Shown: positions 7,132-14,369 of the stretch, piece after piece
Numbering within the stretch: position 1 is the stretch's first letter
Layout of the letters: the number at the start of each line of letters is the position of its first letter
Source: Acidobacteriota bacterium
Lineage (GTDB): Bacteria > Acidobacteriota > Terriglobia > Acidiferrales > UBA7541
Assembly: GCA_003153585.1 (NCBI GenBank)
Contig: PLZZ01000101.1
Coordinates: 10,793-26,193, forward strand
Length of the DNA: 15,401 nucleotides
Direction: 5' to 3'
Program-made: the position numbers and the translations under genes
Notes under the pieces: model-generated
The model's input: the letters and a program-made list of their open reading frames with translations, nothing else
Database searches by the model: none
What the model was told of the DNA's origin: nothing

Positions 7132-7671
7132 TCATTTCTTCGGGCGGGATTCGGGCGGGACCTGGTTGTTGGCGCGGTAATAGGCGACGAGCAAGCCGTA
7201 GTGTTCGCCCATGTGCTCGACGTAGCCGATCCAGTAATCGAGGTGCTTGAGGACTCCTGCGTCGCCTTCTTTTTGAATCAGCGTAGCGCCGTCGGTGACG
7301 GATTTTTTCAGGTACGCGACGGTCTCGGCTTTGGTTTTGTAACTGGCGACCGCGGGATCGTTTGCCGCTTCACCGAGCTTTGAACCGGCGACGTGGTTTA
7401 AGAAATCATAGTTCGAGCCGGCAACGTGCAGGAGCACTTGCTGGAAAGTGCGGACGTCAGGAGTCAGCTTGTAGGTATATTTGTCTTCGGGCCAGTCTTC
7501 GGCCATGGTGATGAGGCGGTTGCCAACGTCATTCCAAGATTCGAGTACGGCTTCGCTCGGAGTTTTAGTTTTTTTCGCGGCGGCGTCTTGCGCGCGGACT
7601 ACGGTTGCGCTTGCGCCGGAGAACACAACCAGCGCGACGAGGAAGAGTATGGAGCGAGAAATGTTTCTCAT
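7132..7671 (-). CDS. Exported DinB-like protein
   Basis: The 179-aa protein begins with a clear signal peptide (MRNISRS then a hydrophobic stretch, likely cleavage after VRA at 27). The mature part is a DinB-type four-helix bundle. The presumptive metal-binding triad is H82 in VLLHVAGSNYDF, with H153 and H157 in VEHMGEHYG. DinB/YfiT-like proteins bind a divalent metal; members include thiol transferases, but most have no known reaction. The signal peptide places this one in the periplasm, unlike cytosolic DinB. AAGGAG lies 7 nt before the ATG at 7671 and fixes the start. The DUF1398 gene follows; the membrane-protein gene diverges on the other side. Confidence 0.87.
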   Translation of the reverse strand: MRNISRSILFLVALVVFSGASATVVRAQDAAAKKTKTPSEAVLESWNDVGNRLITMAEDWPEDKYTYKLTPDVRTFQQVLLHVAGSNYDFLNHVAGSKLGEAANDPAVASYKTKAETVAYLKKSVTDGATLIQKEGDAGVLKHLDYWIGYVEHMGEHYGLLVAYYRANNQVPPESRPKK

Positions 7672-7768
7672 GTTGGAACTCCTTCGGTGGATTGTCCCCG
7701 CTGTGCGCCCCAGATGCCGGTAGCGTACCTAGGAATTTAAGGCAAGTCCAGCACCTGTGGATCAGATT

Positions 7769-7788
7769 CCGATGAGCGCGTTTATCGG
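7769..7788. other. 20-nt palindrome-like hairpin in a divergent region
   Basis: CCGAT and ATCGG flank a self-complementary centre, giving a hairpin of about eight pairs if G-U pairs are allowed. It lies in the 182-bp divergent region between the DinB-like gene and the membrane-protein gene and could be a regulator site. Weak evidence. Confidence 0.25.
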
Positions 7789-7839
7789 AGCTCCGCGCGA
7801 AGATGCAGCCTTACAGAGGCTCGGGAACGGTAGGTGCCG

Positions 7840-7845
7840 TATAAT
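7840..7845 (+). promoter_or_regulatory. Consensus -10 (TATAAT) immediately upstream of the membrane-protein start
   Basis: A perfect TATAAT ends 8 nt before the ATG at 7854. Transcription would begin at or next to the start codon, and no ribosome binding site is present, so a leaderless transcript is likely. No good -35 hexamer is found at 16-18 bp. Confidence 0.45.
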
Positions 7846-7853
7846 CTGCCGTG

Positions 7854-8324
7854 ATGCATACCATCACCCAAGGCGCATTGGTTGCGCTTCAATGTTTCGT
7901 CGTGCTGTTCGTGGCGCTGCACAATTGGATTCCTCTCGGAACGCTCAATGACGTGAAAGGCGCGCGCGCAGCGTTTCCGGGCGGCAAACTTCTAATCACC
8001 ACGCTCATTAACTTGACTCCGGTCGCGATCGGACTGGCCGGTAGCGCCGTCCACTTTGGCAGACGCTACCCGGACTGGCTGCTATGGTGGCTTTGGATCA
8101 CCTACGTGCTTGCATGCTTCGGCTCGTTGAAGGCGTGGTGGATTCCATACCTTTTTCGCCCGGATCCGGAACTCGCCGCGCGGTATAAAGTGATGTACGG
8201 AACAACGCACTCCCTCCTGCCCGAGCGCAACGGCATCACGCCGAATACGCTGCATATGATCTTTGACATTGTGACGATCGCCATATTGATCGCTCTCGGC
8301 GCGCTAACGGCTCAGCAGTGGTGA
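7854..8324 (+). CDS. Conserved four-helix integral membrane protein
   Basis: This 156-aa protein has four predicted membrane helices: about 7-25 (GALVALQCFVVLFVALHNW), 45-65, 73-97 (WLLWWLWITYVLACFGSL) and 132-151. Between helices 3 and 4 lies a polar segment with WWIPYLF, ARYKVMYGTTHSLLPERNGITPNTLH. I recall that pattern from a family of unnamed bacterial membrane proteins, but I cannot give a function. The codon before the ATG is GTG (7851), an equally possible start. There is no ribosome binding site, consistent with a leaderless message from the adjacent TATAAT. glgB follows in the same direction after about 100 bp but has its own promoter candidate. Confidence 0.75.
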   Translation: MHTITQGALVALQCFVVLFVALHNWIPLGTLNDVKGARAAFPGGKLLITTLINLTPVAIGLAGSAVHFGRRYPDWLLWWLWITYVLACFGSLKAWWIPYLFRPDPELAARYKVMYGTTHSLLPERNGITPNTLHMIFDIVTIAILIALGALTAQQW

Positions 8325-8357
8325 GCTAGCTTCTGATAACCGCGCGCAGCGAGAGGT

Positions 8358-8386
8358 TTGGCGCGGGCGATGCGCTCCGGTAAGAT
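8358..8386 (+). promoter_or_regulatory. Sigma-70-like promoter candidate for glgB
   Basis: TTGGCG (8358-8363) and TAAGAT (8381-8386) are separated by exactly 17 bp and each match four of six consensus positions. The predicted start of transcription is near 8393, about 30 nt before the ATG at 8423, with AGGA (8408-8411) as a modest ribosome binding site. Confidence 0.45.
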
Positions 8387-8422
8387 GATGGCTCGACGTT
8401 GCAAAGCAGGACTCGCGACTGC

Positions 8423-10699
8423 ATGGAACAAAAAGACAAACAACCGGACGGCGTGAAGATCTCTGGCGCGAACTTGCGCGACGAGGTTGAGCGGATCGTG
8501 CGCGGCGAGGATTCAGACGCGTCGTTCGTTCTGGGTCCCCACTGGATCGAGCGCGACGGGAAACGCGTGCTCGTGGTTCGCGGGTTCCGGCCTGGCGCGG
8601 TCGAAGGTAGCTTATTGTGGCGCGGAAATGCCGTGCCGCAGCCGATGACGCAAATTCATTCAGACGGCGTGTTTGAGTCGGTGGCGGCTCCCGGCAACCC
8701 CGCTTTGCGCGATGGTGAAGCGCTGGCGCCGAATGCGTATCGTTTGCGATTTCGATTTGCGGATGGCAATACGTGGGAGGATTACGATCCCTACGCGTTC
8801 CCTCCTCTGCTTACCGACTACGACCTGTATCTTTCAGGCGAAGGCACGCACTACCTGAAGTACGAAAAGCAGGGCGCTCATGTGCGGGAAATCGACGGAG
8901 TGCGTGGCGTGCATTTCGGAGTGTGGGCGCCGAACGCGCAACGCGTGAGTGTCGTGGGTGATTTCAATTTTTGGGACGGGCGCGTTCACACCATGCGAAA
9001 CCGTGGCGTGAGCGGCATTTGGGAGATTTTCATTCCAGGTCTTGGCGAAGGCGCGCTGTATAAATTCGAGATACGTTCGCGCAACGGAAATTTTGTGCGG
9101 CTGAAAGCCGACCCGTATGGATTCGCTGCGGAGTTGCGGCCAAAAAACGCGTCGGTAGTCTGCAACATCGAAAACTACGAATGGAAAGACGCGGCGTGGA
9201 TGAAAGCGCGCGCGGGGAGAGACTGGCTGCATTCGCCGTTGACCGTGTACGAGCTGCACGCGGGATCTTGGCGGCGGAAAACTTCGGACGGAAACCGCTG
9301 GCTCACTTATCGCGAGCTGGCGGAAGAACTGATTCCTTACGTGAAGCGGTTGGGCTACACGCACATCGAGCTGATGCCCATCATGGAGCATCCGTTTGAT
9401 GGTTCGTGGGGCTATCAGACGGTCGGCTATTACGCGGTGACACGCCGCTACGGCTCGCCGGCGGATTTTATGTACTTTGTGGATTGCTGCCATCGCGAAG
9501 GAATCGGCGTCTTTTTGGATTGGACGCCGGCGCATTTTCCGCGGGATGCGCACGGGCTCGGCTTTTTTGACGGTACCCACCTTTACGAGCACGCCGATCC
9601 GCGGCGCGGAGCTCATCCGGACTGGGGCACGCTGGTTTTCAATTACGGGCGCAACGAAGTGCAAAATTATTTGATCTCCAACGGGCTATTCTGGCTGGAC
9701 AAATATCACATCGACGGGCTGCGAGTGGACGCAGTGGCCTCCATGCTGTATCTGGATTATTCGCGCAAGCCGGGCGAGTGGATACCGAACCCATACGGCG
9801 GGCGCGAGAATCTGGAGGCCATTGATTTCATCAAGCGGCTCAACGAAGTGGTTCACAAGCGGCACGCCGGAGCGCTGATGGTTGCGGAAGAATCCACCTC
9901 CTGGCCCGCGGTATCGCGCCCCACGTATGACGGCGGGCTGGGCTTCGATCTGAAATGGAACATGGGCTGGATGAATGACACGCTGCGTTATTTTGAGAAC
10001 GACCCGATTCATCGGCAGCATCATCACAACGAGCTCACCTTTTCGATGATCTACGCGTTTAACGAAAACTTCGTTCTGCCGCTTTCGCACGATGAAGTCG
10101 TGCACGGCAAACGCTCGTTGTTGGGAAAAATGCCGGGCGACGATTGGCAGAAATTTGCAAATTTACGGCTGCTCTACGGCTATATGTACGCGCATCCGGG
10201 AAAAAAGCTTTTGTTCATGGGATGCGAGCTGGCGCAGCGAAATGAATGGTCTGAGACCGGGGCGATCGATTGGCGGCTGCAAGAATCGCCGCCGCACCGC
10301 GGAGTTCAGCGGCTGGTTACAGATTTAAACCATCTTCACACCAACGAGGCGGCGCTTCATGAAGTTGATTTCGAATGGCCCGGCTTTGAATGGATTGAGG
10401 CCAATGATGGCGCAGCGAGCATTCTTTCGTTTGTGCGGCGCGCCCGAGATTCGCACAACTTTGTTGTTGTGGTGTGCAATTTTACGCCTGTGGTGCGCGA
10501 GAATTATCGCGTGGGCGTGCCTGAAGCCGGTTTCTACGGCGAGATCCTGAACACCGATTCGGCGTACTACGAAGGCAGCGACAACGGGAATTCCGGCGGA
10601 GTGTCCGCTGAGCCGGTGCCGTGGAATGGCCGTGCTTATTCTTTGAAGATTCGCGTCCCACCGCTGGCCGCTGTTTATTTCAAGCTGGAACGCAAGTAA
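8423..10699 (+). CDS. glgB: 1,4-alpha-glucan branching enzyme (GH13)
   Basis: The 758-aa enzyme cleaves alpha-1,4 glucan chains and reattaches them by alpha-1,6 linkage in glycogen synthesis. It has an N-terminal branching-enzyme domain (about 20-125), a CBM48 domain (about 155-255, [25 protein letters not shown]) and a GH13 barrel. The barrel carries [10 protein letters not shown] (region I, D366), the nucleophile D436 in [13 protein letters not shown], the acid/base E489 in AEEST, and D557 in [10 protein letters not shown]. All catalytic residues are present. A C-terminal beta domain completes it; the length is slightly above the 728 aa of the E. coli enzyme. The frame can be extended 24 nt to a TTG at 8399, but the ATG at 8423 has the better spacing to AGGA. 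No other glg or tre gene is in the window. Two small module-repeat genes follow on the same strand. Confidence 0.96.
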   Translation: MEQKDKQPDGVKISGANLRDEVERIVRGEDSDASFVLGPHWIERDGKRVLVVRGFRPGAVEGSLLWRGNAVPQPMTQIHSDGVFESVAAPGNPALRDGEALAPNAYRLRFRFADGNTWEDYDPYAFPPLLTDYDLYLSGEGTHYLKYEKQGAHVREIDGVRGVHFGVWAPNAQRVSVVGDFNFWDGRVHTMRNRGVSGIWEIFIPGLGEGALYKFEIRSRNGNFVRLKADPYGFAAELRPKNASVVCNIENYEWKDAAWMKARAGRDWLHSPLTVYELHAGSWRRKTSDGNRWLTYRELAEELIPYVKRLGYTHIELMPIMEHPFDGSWGYQTVGYYAVTRRYGSPADFMYFVDCCHREGIGVFLDWTPAHFPRDAHGLGFFDGTHLYEHADPRRGAHPDWGTLVFNYGRNEVQNYLISNGLFWLDKYHIDGLRVDAVASMLYLDYSRKPGEWIPNPYGGRENLEAIDFIKRLNEVVHKRHAGALMVAEESTSWPAVSRPTYDGGLGFDLKWNMGWMNDTLRYFENDPIHRQHHHNELTFSMIYAFNENFVLPLSHDEVVHGKRSLLGKMPGDDWQKFANLRLLYGYMYAHPGKKLLFMGCELAQRNEWSETGAIDWRLQESPPHRGVQRLVTDLNHLHTNEAALHEVDFEWPGFEWIEANDGAASILSFVRRARDSHNFVVVVCNFTPVVRENYRVGVPEAGFYGEILNTDSAYYEGSDNGNSGGVSAEPVPWNGRAYSLKIRVPPLAAVYFKLERK

Positions 10700-10824
10700 T
10701 GCAGTCAGACGGCCACGCACCAAACCCCGCCGCCTGCCAACCCAACTTCGCGTAAAAATCACGGAACATTTTCAGGGGCCACCCCGTACATATGACCAGG
10801 AAGAGCACGGGAGGCTTCCCAAAA

Positions 10825-11394
10825 ATGAGAAAACAACTATGCGGGATCGTGATGTTCTGCGTTCTGTCAGCAGTCGCAACCGCTCCGGCAGCTCTGGCCG
10901 GGCCGGGTGAGCGATACCTGCACGTGAAGGTGGAGGACGCGACGAAGGGCGAAAGTGTGAACGTGAATGTGCCGCTCTCCATGGCCGAAAAGATTCTTCC
11001 GACTGTGAACAAAGGTAATTTGCACAACGGGCACGTGAGCATCGGGTCCGCGGAAATGAACGACGTGGATATTCGCGCGCTCCTGGACGCGGTGCGCACC
11101 GCTCCGGACAATGAGTTCGTGACGGTGAAGGAAAAAGATCAAGACGTGCGGGTGGCAAAATCGAATGGAAACATAGTGATTCACGTTCGCGACGGAGCGA
11201 AAGGCGAAAAGGTAGACGTCACGGTTCCGATGAAGGTGGTCGATGCGCTGCTTTCCACTGCAAAGGATAATGAGCTTGATGTTTCTGCGGCGATTCGGGC
11301 GCTGAGCGATGCCGGCGATGCGCTCCTGATTACTGTGGAGGACGCGTCGCAACACGTGCGCATCTGGGTTGACTCGAAAAACGGTTCAGAGTAG
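10825..11394 (+). CDS. Exported protein with two tandem beta/alpha modules
   Basis: This 189-aa protein has a signal peptide (MRKQLCGIVMFCVLSAVATAPAALA, cleavage near 25). Two homologous modules follow. Module A (31-112) runs LHVKVEDATKGESVNVNVPLSMAEKIL ... DIRALLDAVRTAPDNEFVTVKEKDQDVRVAK. Module B (117-184) runs IVIHVRDGAKGEKVDVTVPMKVVDALL ... DVSAAIRALSDAGDALLITVEDASQHVRIWVD. The layout of each is strand - strand ending in VP - helix - helix - VTVE - VRI strand. It resembles, from memory, the module repeated in YvlB/SHOCT-like proteins ('kVnv.lPl...', 'dI.el...', 'vdVed....v.I.v'), whose role is unknown. No enzyme motif is seen. The start at 10825 has GGGAGG 10 nt upstream; a longer frame from 10792 would place extra residues before the signal peptide. 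The next gene, 28 bp on, has the same modules. Confidence 0.78.
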   Translation: MRKQLCGIVMFCVLSAVATAPAALAGPGERYLHVKVEDATKGESVNVNVPLSMAEKILPTVNKGNLHNGHVSIGSAEMNDVDIRALLDAVRTAPDNEFVTVKEKDQDVRVAKSNGNIVIHVRDGAKGEKVDVTVPMKVVDALLSTAKDNELDVSAAIRALSDAGDALLITVEDASQHVRIWVDSKNGSE

Positions 11395-11410
11395 CCGGAC
11401 AAGATTCTGG

Positions 11411-11419
11411 CGGAGGTGA
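11411..11419 (+). promoter_or_regulatory. Near-perfect ribosome binding site
   Basis: CGGAGGTGA ends 3 nt before the ATG at 11423, with its GGAGG core 6 nt away. It is the strongest ribosome binding site in the window. It fixes the start of the second module protein and suggests it is translated well from a shared transcript. Confidence 0.7.
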
Positions 11420-11422
11420 TTT

Positions 11423-11860
11423 ATGATCCTGCTCGGGAAAGTTGCTTTGGGAATTGTTGGAACGGCAGTGGCGGGCGTGGGACTGCTCTGCAGCGACGGA
11501 ATGGTCGAAGTGAAAGTTGTGGAGCGCCATCCGGAAGTGCATCACGTGTACGTGATCGCCCCGGCGATGCTGGTGCCGATCGGTATGCGCTTTGCGCCGC
11601 GGAGAGAGTTATCGCACGCCGCCGCCCAGATTCAGCCCTGGATGCCGACGATTCGCGCAGCGCTGGATCAGTTGCGCGAGAGTGACGATGTAACCTTGGT
11701 CGAAGTGCAACAGCCCGGCGAACACGTGCGCGTGGCGAAAGAAGGTGGATCAATCGTGGTAGATGTGGAAGAAAAAGACGAAACTGTGCACGTCTCCACG
11801 CCCATCCGCGCGATTTCGAGCACTGTTGAACAGCTTGCTGCTTCGGCTCCCTCGATCTAG
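11423..11860 (+). CDS. Membrane-anchored or exported paralogue with about 1.5 modules
   Basis: The 145-aa protein starts with a hydrophobic segment (LLGKVALGIVGTAVAGVGLLC, 3-23), a signal anchor or signal peptide. C23 is not in a canonical lipobox. The rest repeats the architecture of the preceding gene: one full module (27-106, VEVKVVERHPEVHHVYVIAP ... TIRAALDQLRESDDVTLVEVQQPGEHVRVAK) and half of a second (110-141, SIVVDVEEKDETVHVSTPIRAISSTVEQLA). The junction HVRVAKEGGSIVVDV aligns with DVRVAKSNGNIVIHV of the upstream protein, so the two are paralogues. With 28 bp between them and no terminator they are probably one operon and may interact. The function is unknown. Confidence 0.75.
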   Translation: MILLGKVALGIVGTAVAGVGLLCSDGMVEVKVVERHPEVHHVYVIAPAMLVPIGMRFAPRRELSHAAAQIQPWMPTIRAALDQLRESDDVTLVEVQQPGEHVRVAKEGGSIVVDVEEKDETVHVSTPIRAISSTVEQLAASAPSI

Positions 11861-11890
11861 AGCGAGGCCGCAGCGGGAATCCGTCACTGG

Positions 11891-11919
11891 CGGGCGCGGC
11901 AAGGCCCCTTGCACGCCCG
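11891..11919. terminator. Hairpin between convergent gene ends
   Basis: CGGGCG (11891-11896) pairs with CGCCCG (11914-11919), and inside it GCAAG pairs with CTTGC around a 4-nt loop. The structure fills the gap between the stop of the module paralogue and the TAA of the reductase gene (11920). No T-run follows on either strand. It is plausible as a bidirectional 3'-end hairpin but not a canonical intrinsic terminator. Confidence 0.4.
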
Positions 11920-12696
11920 TTAGCGCCGGAGAGTCTTCGGTGGAATCCAATACACTTCTTCTTTCAGGGACTCTTTCGCAAATCCGCAGCGGAACAAAAT
12001 ACCCTTCCCGAGTTCTATCATTTGCGGATTACCGCAGAGATAACCTGTTGTGTCCGAACCCGCCAGTTTCCACTGGTCCTTGTATTTGCGGATGAGGTCT
12101 TCCACTCGGCCTATCTCGCCGCGCCATCGGGTGTCTTCGTACGGACGGCTTACGGTCGGAATATAGGTGAGCCACGGTACTTTTGATGCCAACTGCTCAA
12201 GTTCGTCGTGATACCCAAATTCCCAGGAGCGGCTTGCCGCGTTAATCAAGTAAAGATGAATGTCGTTGGGAAAGCGGTTATCGCTCCAATCTTTGTAAAG
12301 GGTGCGCATGTAAGAGATAAACGGAGCTACACCCGTAACCGTGCTGAGCAAGAGGTGATTTTTGTGACCGCTCTTCAAATCCAGCGTGAAGCGCCCCTTG
12401 GCAGCTTTGCGCAGGGAAATATAGGCACCCACCGGAAGTGCGTGCAACAGCGGGGTCAGTTCGCCCGCGGGAACAAGCTCGATGAACAGCTCGAGCTCGC
12501 GTTCGTAGGGCGAAGAGACTATGGAGTAAGCCCGCTCAATAAGCTTTTGCGAAGCCTGCACGCCGAGAGTGGCGAACTGCCCGGCCACAAATTGGAATTC
12601 CCCGCCGGGATCGAGATGAATCTTCCATAGTCCGGGCGAGAACTCGTCGCGGCTGGTAATCCGTGCACGATAGAATTTTTCTTCGGCGGTGCGCAT
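11920..12696 (-). CDS. Ferredoxin-NADP+ reductase (Fpr type)
   Basis: The 258-aa flavoprotein exchanges electrons between NADPH and ferredoxin or flavodoxin in the cytoplasm. The FAD-binding barrel carries ERAYSIVSSP (54-63), with R55-Y57-S58 being the RxYS motif. The NADP domain carries LSTVTGVAPFISYMRTL (117-133), a GTG-like loop in which the first Gly is Val/Thr-shifted, and YLCGNPQMI (219-227). The C-terminus ends EEVYWIPPKTLRR, giving the short Fpr-like tail (Y249, W250). The length is close to the 248 aa of E. coli Fpr. The frame opens at 12741, but the ATG at 12696 (MRTAEEKFYRARI) matches the family start and has GGAG about 10 nt before it. No ferredoxin gene is adjacent. A terminator lies just upstream, so its promoter should be in the 48 bp before the start unless readthrough is used. 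Confidence 0.9.
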   Translation of the reverse strand: MRTAEEKFYRARITSRDEFSPGLWKIHLDPGGEFQFVAGQFATLGVQASQKLIERAYSIVSSPYERELELFIELVPAGELTPLLHALPVGAYISLRKAAKGRFTLDLKSGHKNHLLLSTVTGVAPFISYMRTLYKDWSDNRFPNDIHLYLINAASRSWEFGYHDELEQLASKVPWLTYIPTVSRPYEDTRWRGEIGRVEDLIRKYKDQWKLAGSDTTGYLCGNPQMIELGKGILFRCGFAKESLKEEVYWIPPKTLRR

Positions 12697-12744
12697 GGAC
12701 AATAAGCTCCGAGAAATGCACCCTTCGAAAACCAAAACCATTGT

Positions 12745-12786
12745 AAAAAAACTAAGAGGCGTCCCGAAGGCATCGGGACGCCTCTT
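12745..12786 (-). terminator. Strong intrinsic terminator
   Basis: On the plus strand AAGAGGCGTCCCGA (12754-12767), loop AGGCA, then the exact complementary arm (12773-12786) form a perfect 14-bp stem. On the minus strand the stem is followed by TTAGTTTTTTTAC, a seven-T run. It terminates the transcript of the exported protein ending at 12824 and lies before the reductase gene. Confidence 0.9.
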
Positions 12787-12823
12787 TACAATTTCTGAAA
12801 AAGCTAGCGCTTCGACATCATCG

Positions 12824-13486
12824 TTACTGGGGCTGTTGCTGCTGTTGCATCATCATCTGAGGATTAAACGGCTGCGGCGTGCCCGTAATCTGGTCCTTCG
12901 CCCCGCTGATTACCTTGATCAACTCCATGGACGAGTCATTCGACTTTGATTTCACCAGTCCGTACGGAGAAACCTTCTGCGAAATCCAAACTTCGCCGCC
13001 GCTCTTCGAACGGTAGTGCTGGCAGGTGAAAGTGCCGGCCGGCACGGTAATGGTTTCGCTTCCCAAATCCTCCCCGCCCGTTCGAACGTCGGCGGTTTGC
13101 GGCGTGCGATCCTGATGCATCATTTGCGTGGGCATCTCCATCGGCGGACGGCCCGGCATTTGCATAATCATGCGCGAGATTTGAGTATCGGGACCATTCA
13201 GCACCATCAACTGCTTCATGATCATCTGGCCGCTTCCGCGATTAAAAGACGTCTCATACCAATATGCATCTTTCCCATCGACCGACTCTTTGCCGACGAC
13301 AGCAATTTGCATATCGGTCTTATCACCCTTTGCTGATTGCATTTCATATTCCGCACCCTCGCCAACGACCGGATTCCAAAACCCGCTGATGTGCGGGGTC
13401 GAAAAGTGGCCCATTTGGGCGCTGGCAGCCGTTGCCACCAGAGCAAGCAGCATTGCGGTCACCGCGTGACGCCCCGAAATTTTCAT
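12824..13486 (-). CDS. Exported hypothetical protein with Met/Gln-rich tail
   Basis: The 220-aa protein has a signal peptide (MKISGRHAVTAMLLALVATAASA, cleavage near 23). The mature domain starts HFSTPHISGFWNPVVGEGAEYEMQ and carries KDAYWYETSFN (72-82). The most conserved-looking part is SETITVPAGTFTCQHYRSKSGGEVWISQKVSPYGLVKSKS (143-182). The tail NPQMMMQQQQQPQ is low complexity. I recall similar VPAGTF.C.HYR...GEVW.S..V.P.GLVK proteins from Acidobacteriota, but I cannot name a function; it is periplasmic by its signal peptide. GAGGAG lies 5 nt before the ATG at 13486, so the frame extension to 13591 is rejected. It lies 40 bp after the preceding exported-protein gene and ends before a strong terminator, so it is probably the last gene of an operon. 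Confidence 0.8.
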   Translation of the reverse strand: MKISGRHAVTAMLLALVATAASAQMGHFSTPHISGFWNPVVGEGAEYEMQSAKGDKTDMQIAVVGKESVDGKDAYWYETSFNRGSGQMIMKQLMVLNGPDTQISRMIMQMPGRPPMEMPTQMMHQDRTPQTADVRTGGEDLGSETITVPAGTFTCQHYRSKSGGEVWISQKVSPYGLVKSKSNDSSMELIKVISGAKDQITGTPQPFNPQMMMQQQQQPQ

Positions 13487-13508
13487 GAAATCTCCTCGGA
13501 AGGTAGAG

Positions 13509-13514
13509 ATTATA
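13509..13514 (-). promoter_or_regulatory. TATAAT -10-like hexamer in the spacer before the exported protein gene
   Basis: A perfect TATAAT on the minus strand lies 22 nt before the ATG at 13486, within the 40-bp spacer. No convincing -35 is found at 16-18 bp. It may allow separate expression of the downstream gene. Confidence 0.3.
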
Positions 13515-13526
13515 TTCTCATTTAGC

Positions 13527-14315
13527 TCAGAGATCGCGTCCCTGCGTATCTTGCATCTTTGAAATGTCGAACGTCGTGTGAATTTTTGCACCGTTCACGG
13601 AGCAAATGAAATCGACACTCTTTTCGTCGTCCGCTATGGTCGGCTCGCCGTTGGCCGCCTTCCTTAGGAAAATGAACCCCACGGCTTGTACTTTTGTTCC
13701 ATCCTGCGCCCGGGTGATTTCAACTTTCATTGGCGAAATTTTCTGCTTGGTTTTCTTTTCGATTAAATAGCCGTCGGCCTTGAGCGTATCCTCATCCGCC
13801 GATTGGAACGGTTTCATGTCCGGCCCAAAGACGACGAGTTCATAAACATCAAGCTGTTTTGCCAGCTCTTTTTCGGCGTCTTCCGGTTTCATCTGCCCAG
13901 CCAGTTCCGCTTTGCGGTACACGGCCTTCTCGACAGTTTTGGATGACACCCAGCGTATAAGAAATGATGCTGATCCGGATGAGTTCCCGGAATCTCCGGC
14001 TCCGGCGACAGGAGTGCTGACCGCACCAGGCGCCGATCCGCCCATTGCTTTTCCATTTCCTCCGCCTCCGCCCGCAGGCACCTGCTGGTTTGTGGCAACC
14101 GCTGGCCCGCTTGCATCGTTGCCTGAATTATCTTTGCCGGTCTTCCAAGTAGCCTCGACCTGGATTATTTTTGACCACGGAGAATCTTCAAGCACTCTCT
14201 GGACATCCTTCGCGTCCCACTGCTGATAAGGTTTTGATTTCCAAGGATCGCCACCTGCGAAAACCAAAGCGGCCACAACGAGCACCGTAGAACTTAGGAA
14301 CACGACTTTGCGCAT
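13527..14315 (-). CDS. Exported hypothetical protein with Gly-rich linker (Acidobacteriota-type)
   Basis: The 262-aa protein has a signal peptide (MRKVVFLSSTVLVVAALVFAGG). A short conserved-looking segment DPWKSKPYQQWDAKDVQRVLEDSPW (23-47) follows, then IIQVEATW. A low-complexity Gly/Ser/Ala/Asn linker (about 60-117) separates it from a C-terminal domain starting ASFLIRWVSSKTVEKAVYRKAELAG (116-140). That domain includes DVYELVVFGPDMKPF and ends with a basic/beta region to 262. I recall the 'QW...DV..lL.dSPW.k' segment from hypothetical proteins of Acidobacteriota, some of them carrying GWxTD domains, but this protein shows no GWxTD motif. The function is unknown, the location periplasmic or secreted. 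The ATG at 14315 has AAGGGA 8 nt upstream and begins the signal peptide; the extension to 14357 is unlikely. It lies 54 bp after the glycosyltransferase gene. Confidence 0.8.
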   Translation of the reverse strand: MRKVVFLSSTVLVVAALVFAGGDPWKSKPYQQWDAKDVQRVLEDSPWSKIIQVEATWKTGKDNSGNDASGPAVATNQQVPAGGGGGNGKAMGGSAPGAVSTPVAGAGDSGNSSGSASFLIRWVSSKTVEKAVYRKAELAGQMKPEDAEKELAKQLDVYELVVFGPDMKPFQSADEDTLKADGYLIEKKTKQKISPMKVEITRAQDGTKVQAVGFIFLRKAANGEPTIADDEKSVDFICSVNGAKIHTTFDISKMQDTQGRDL

Positions 14316-14369
14316 AGGATTTTCCCTTACTGGAATTTTTGTGCCATCGCCCGGCATATAGGCCGTACT

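Noticed and set aside
8834..9664. 276-codon minus-strand frame inside glgB
   Set aside because: It is antisense to the CBM48/GH13 core with intact catalytic motifs, and its own product is Arg/His/Pro-rich with no family likeness.
12824..12865. Short CTG/TTG run as a possible microsatellite
   Set aside because: It encodes the Met/Gln-rich end of the exported protein and is too short and irregular to call a repeat locus.
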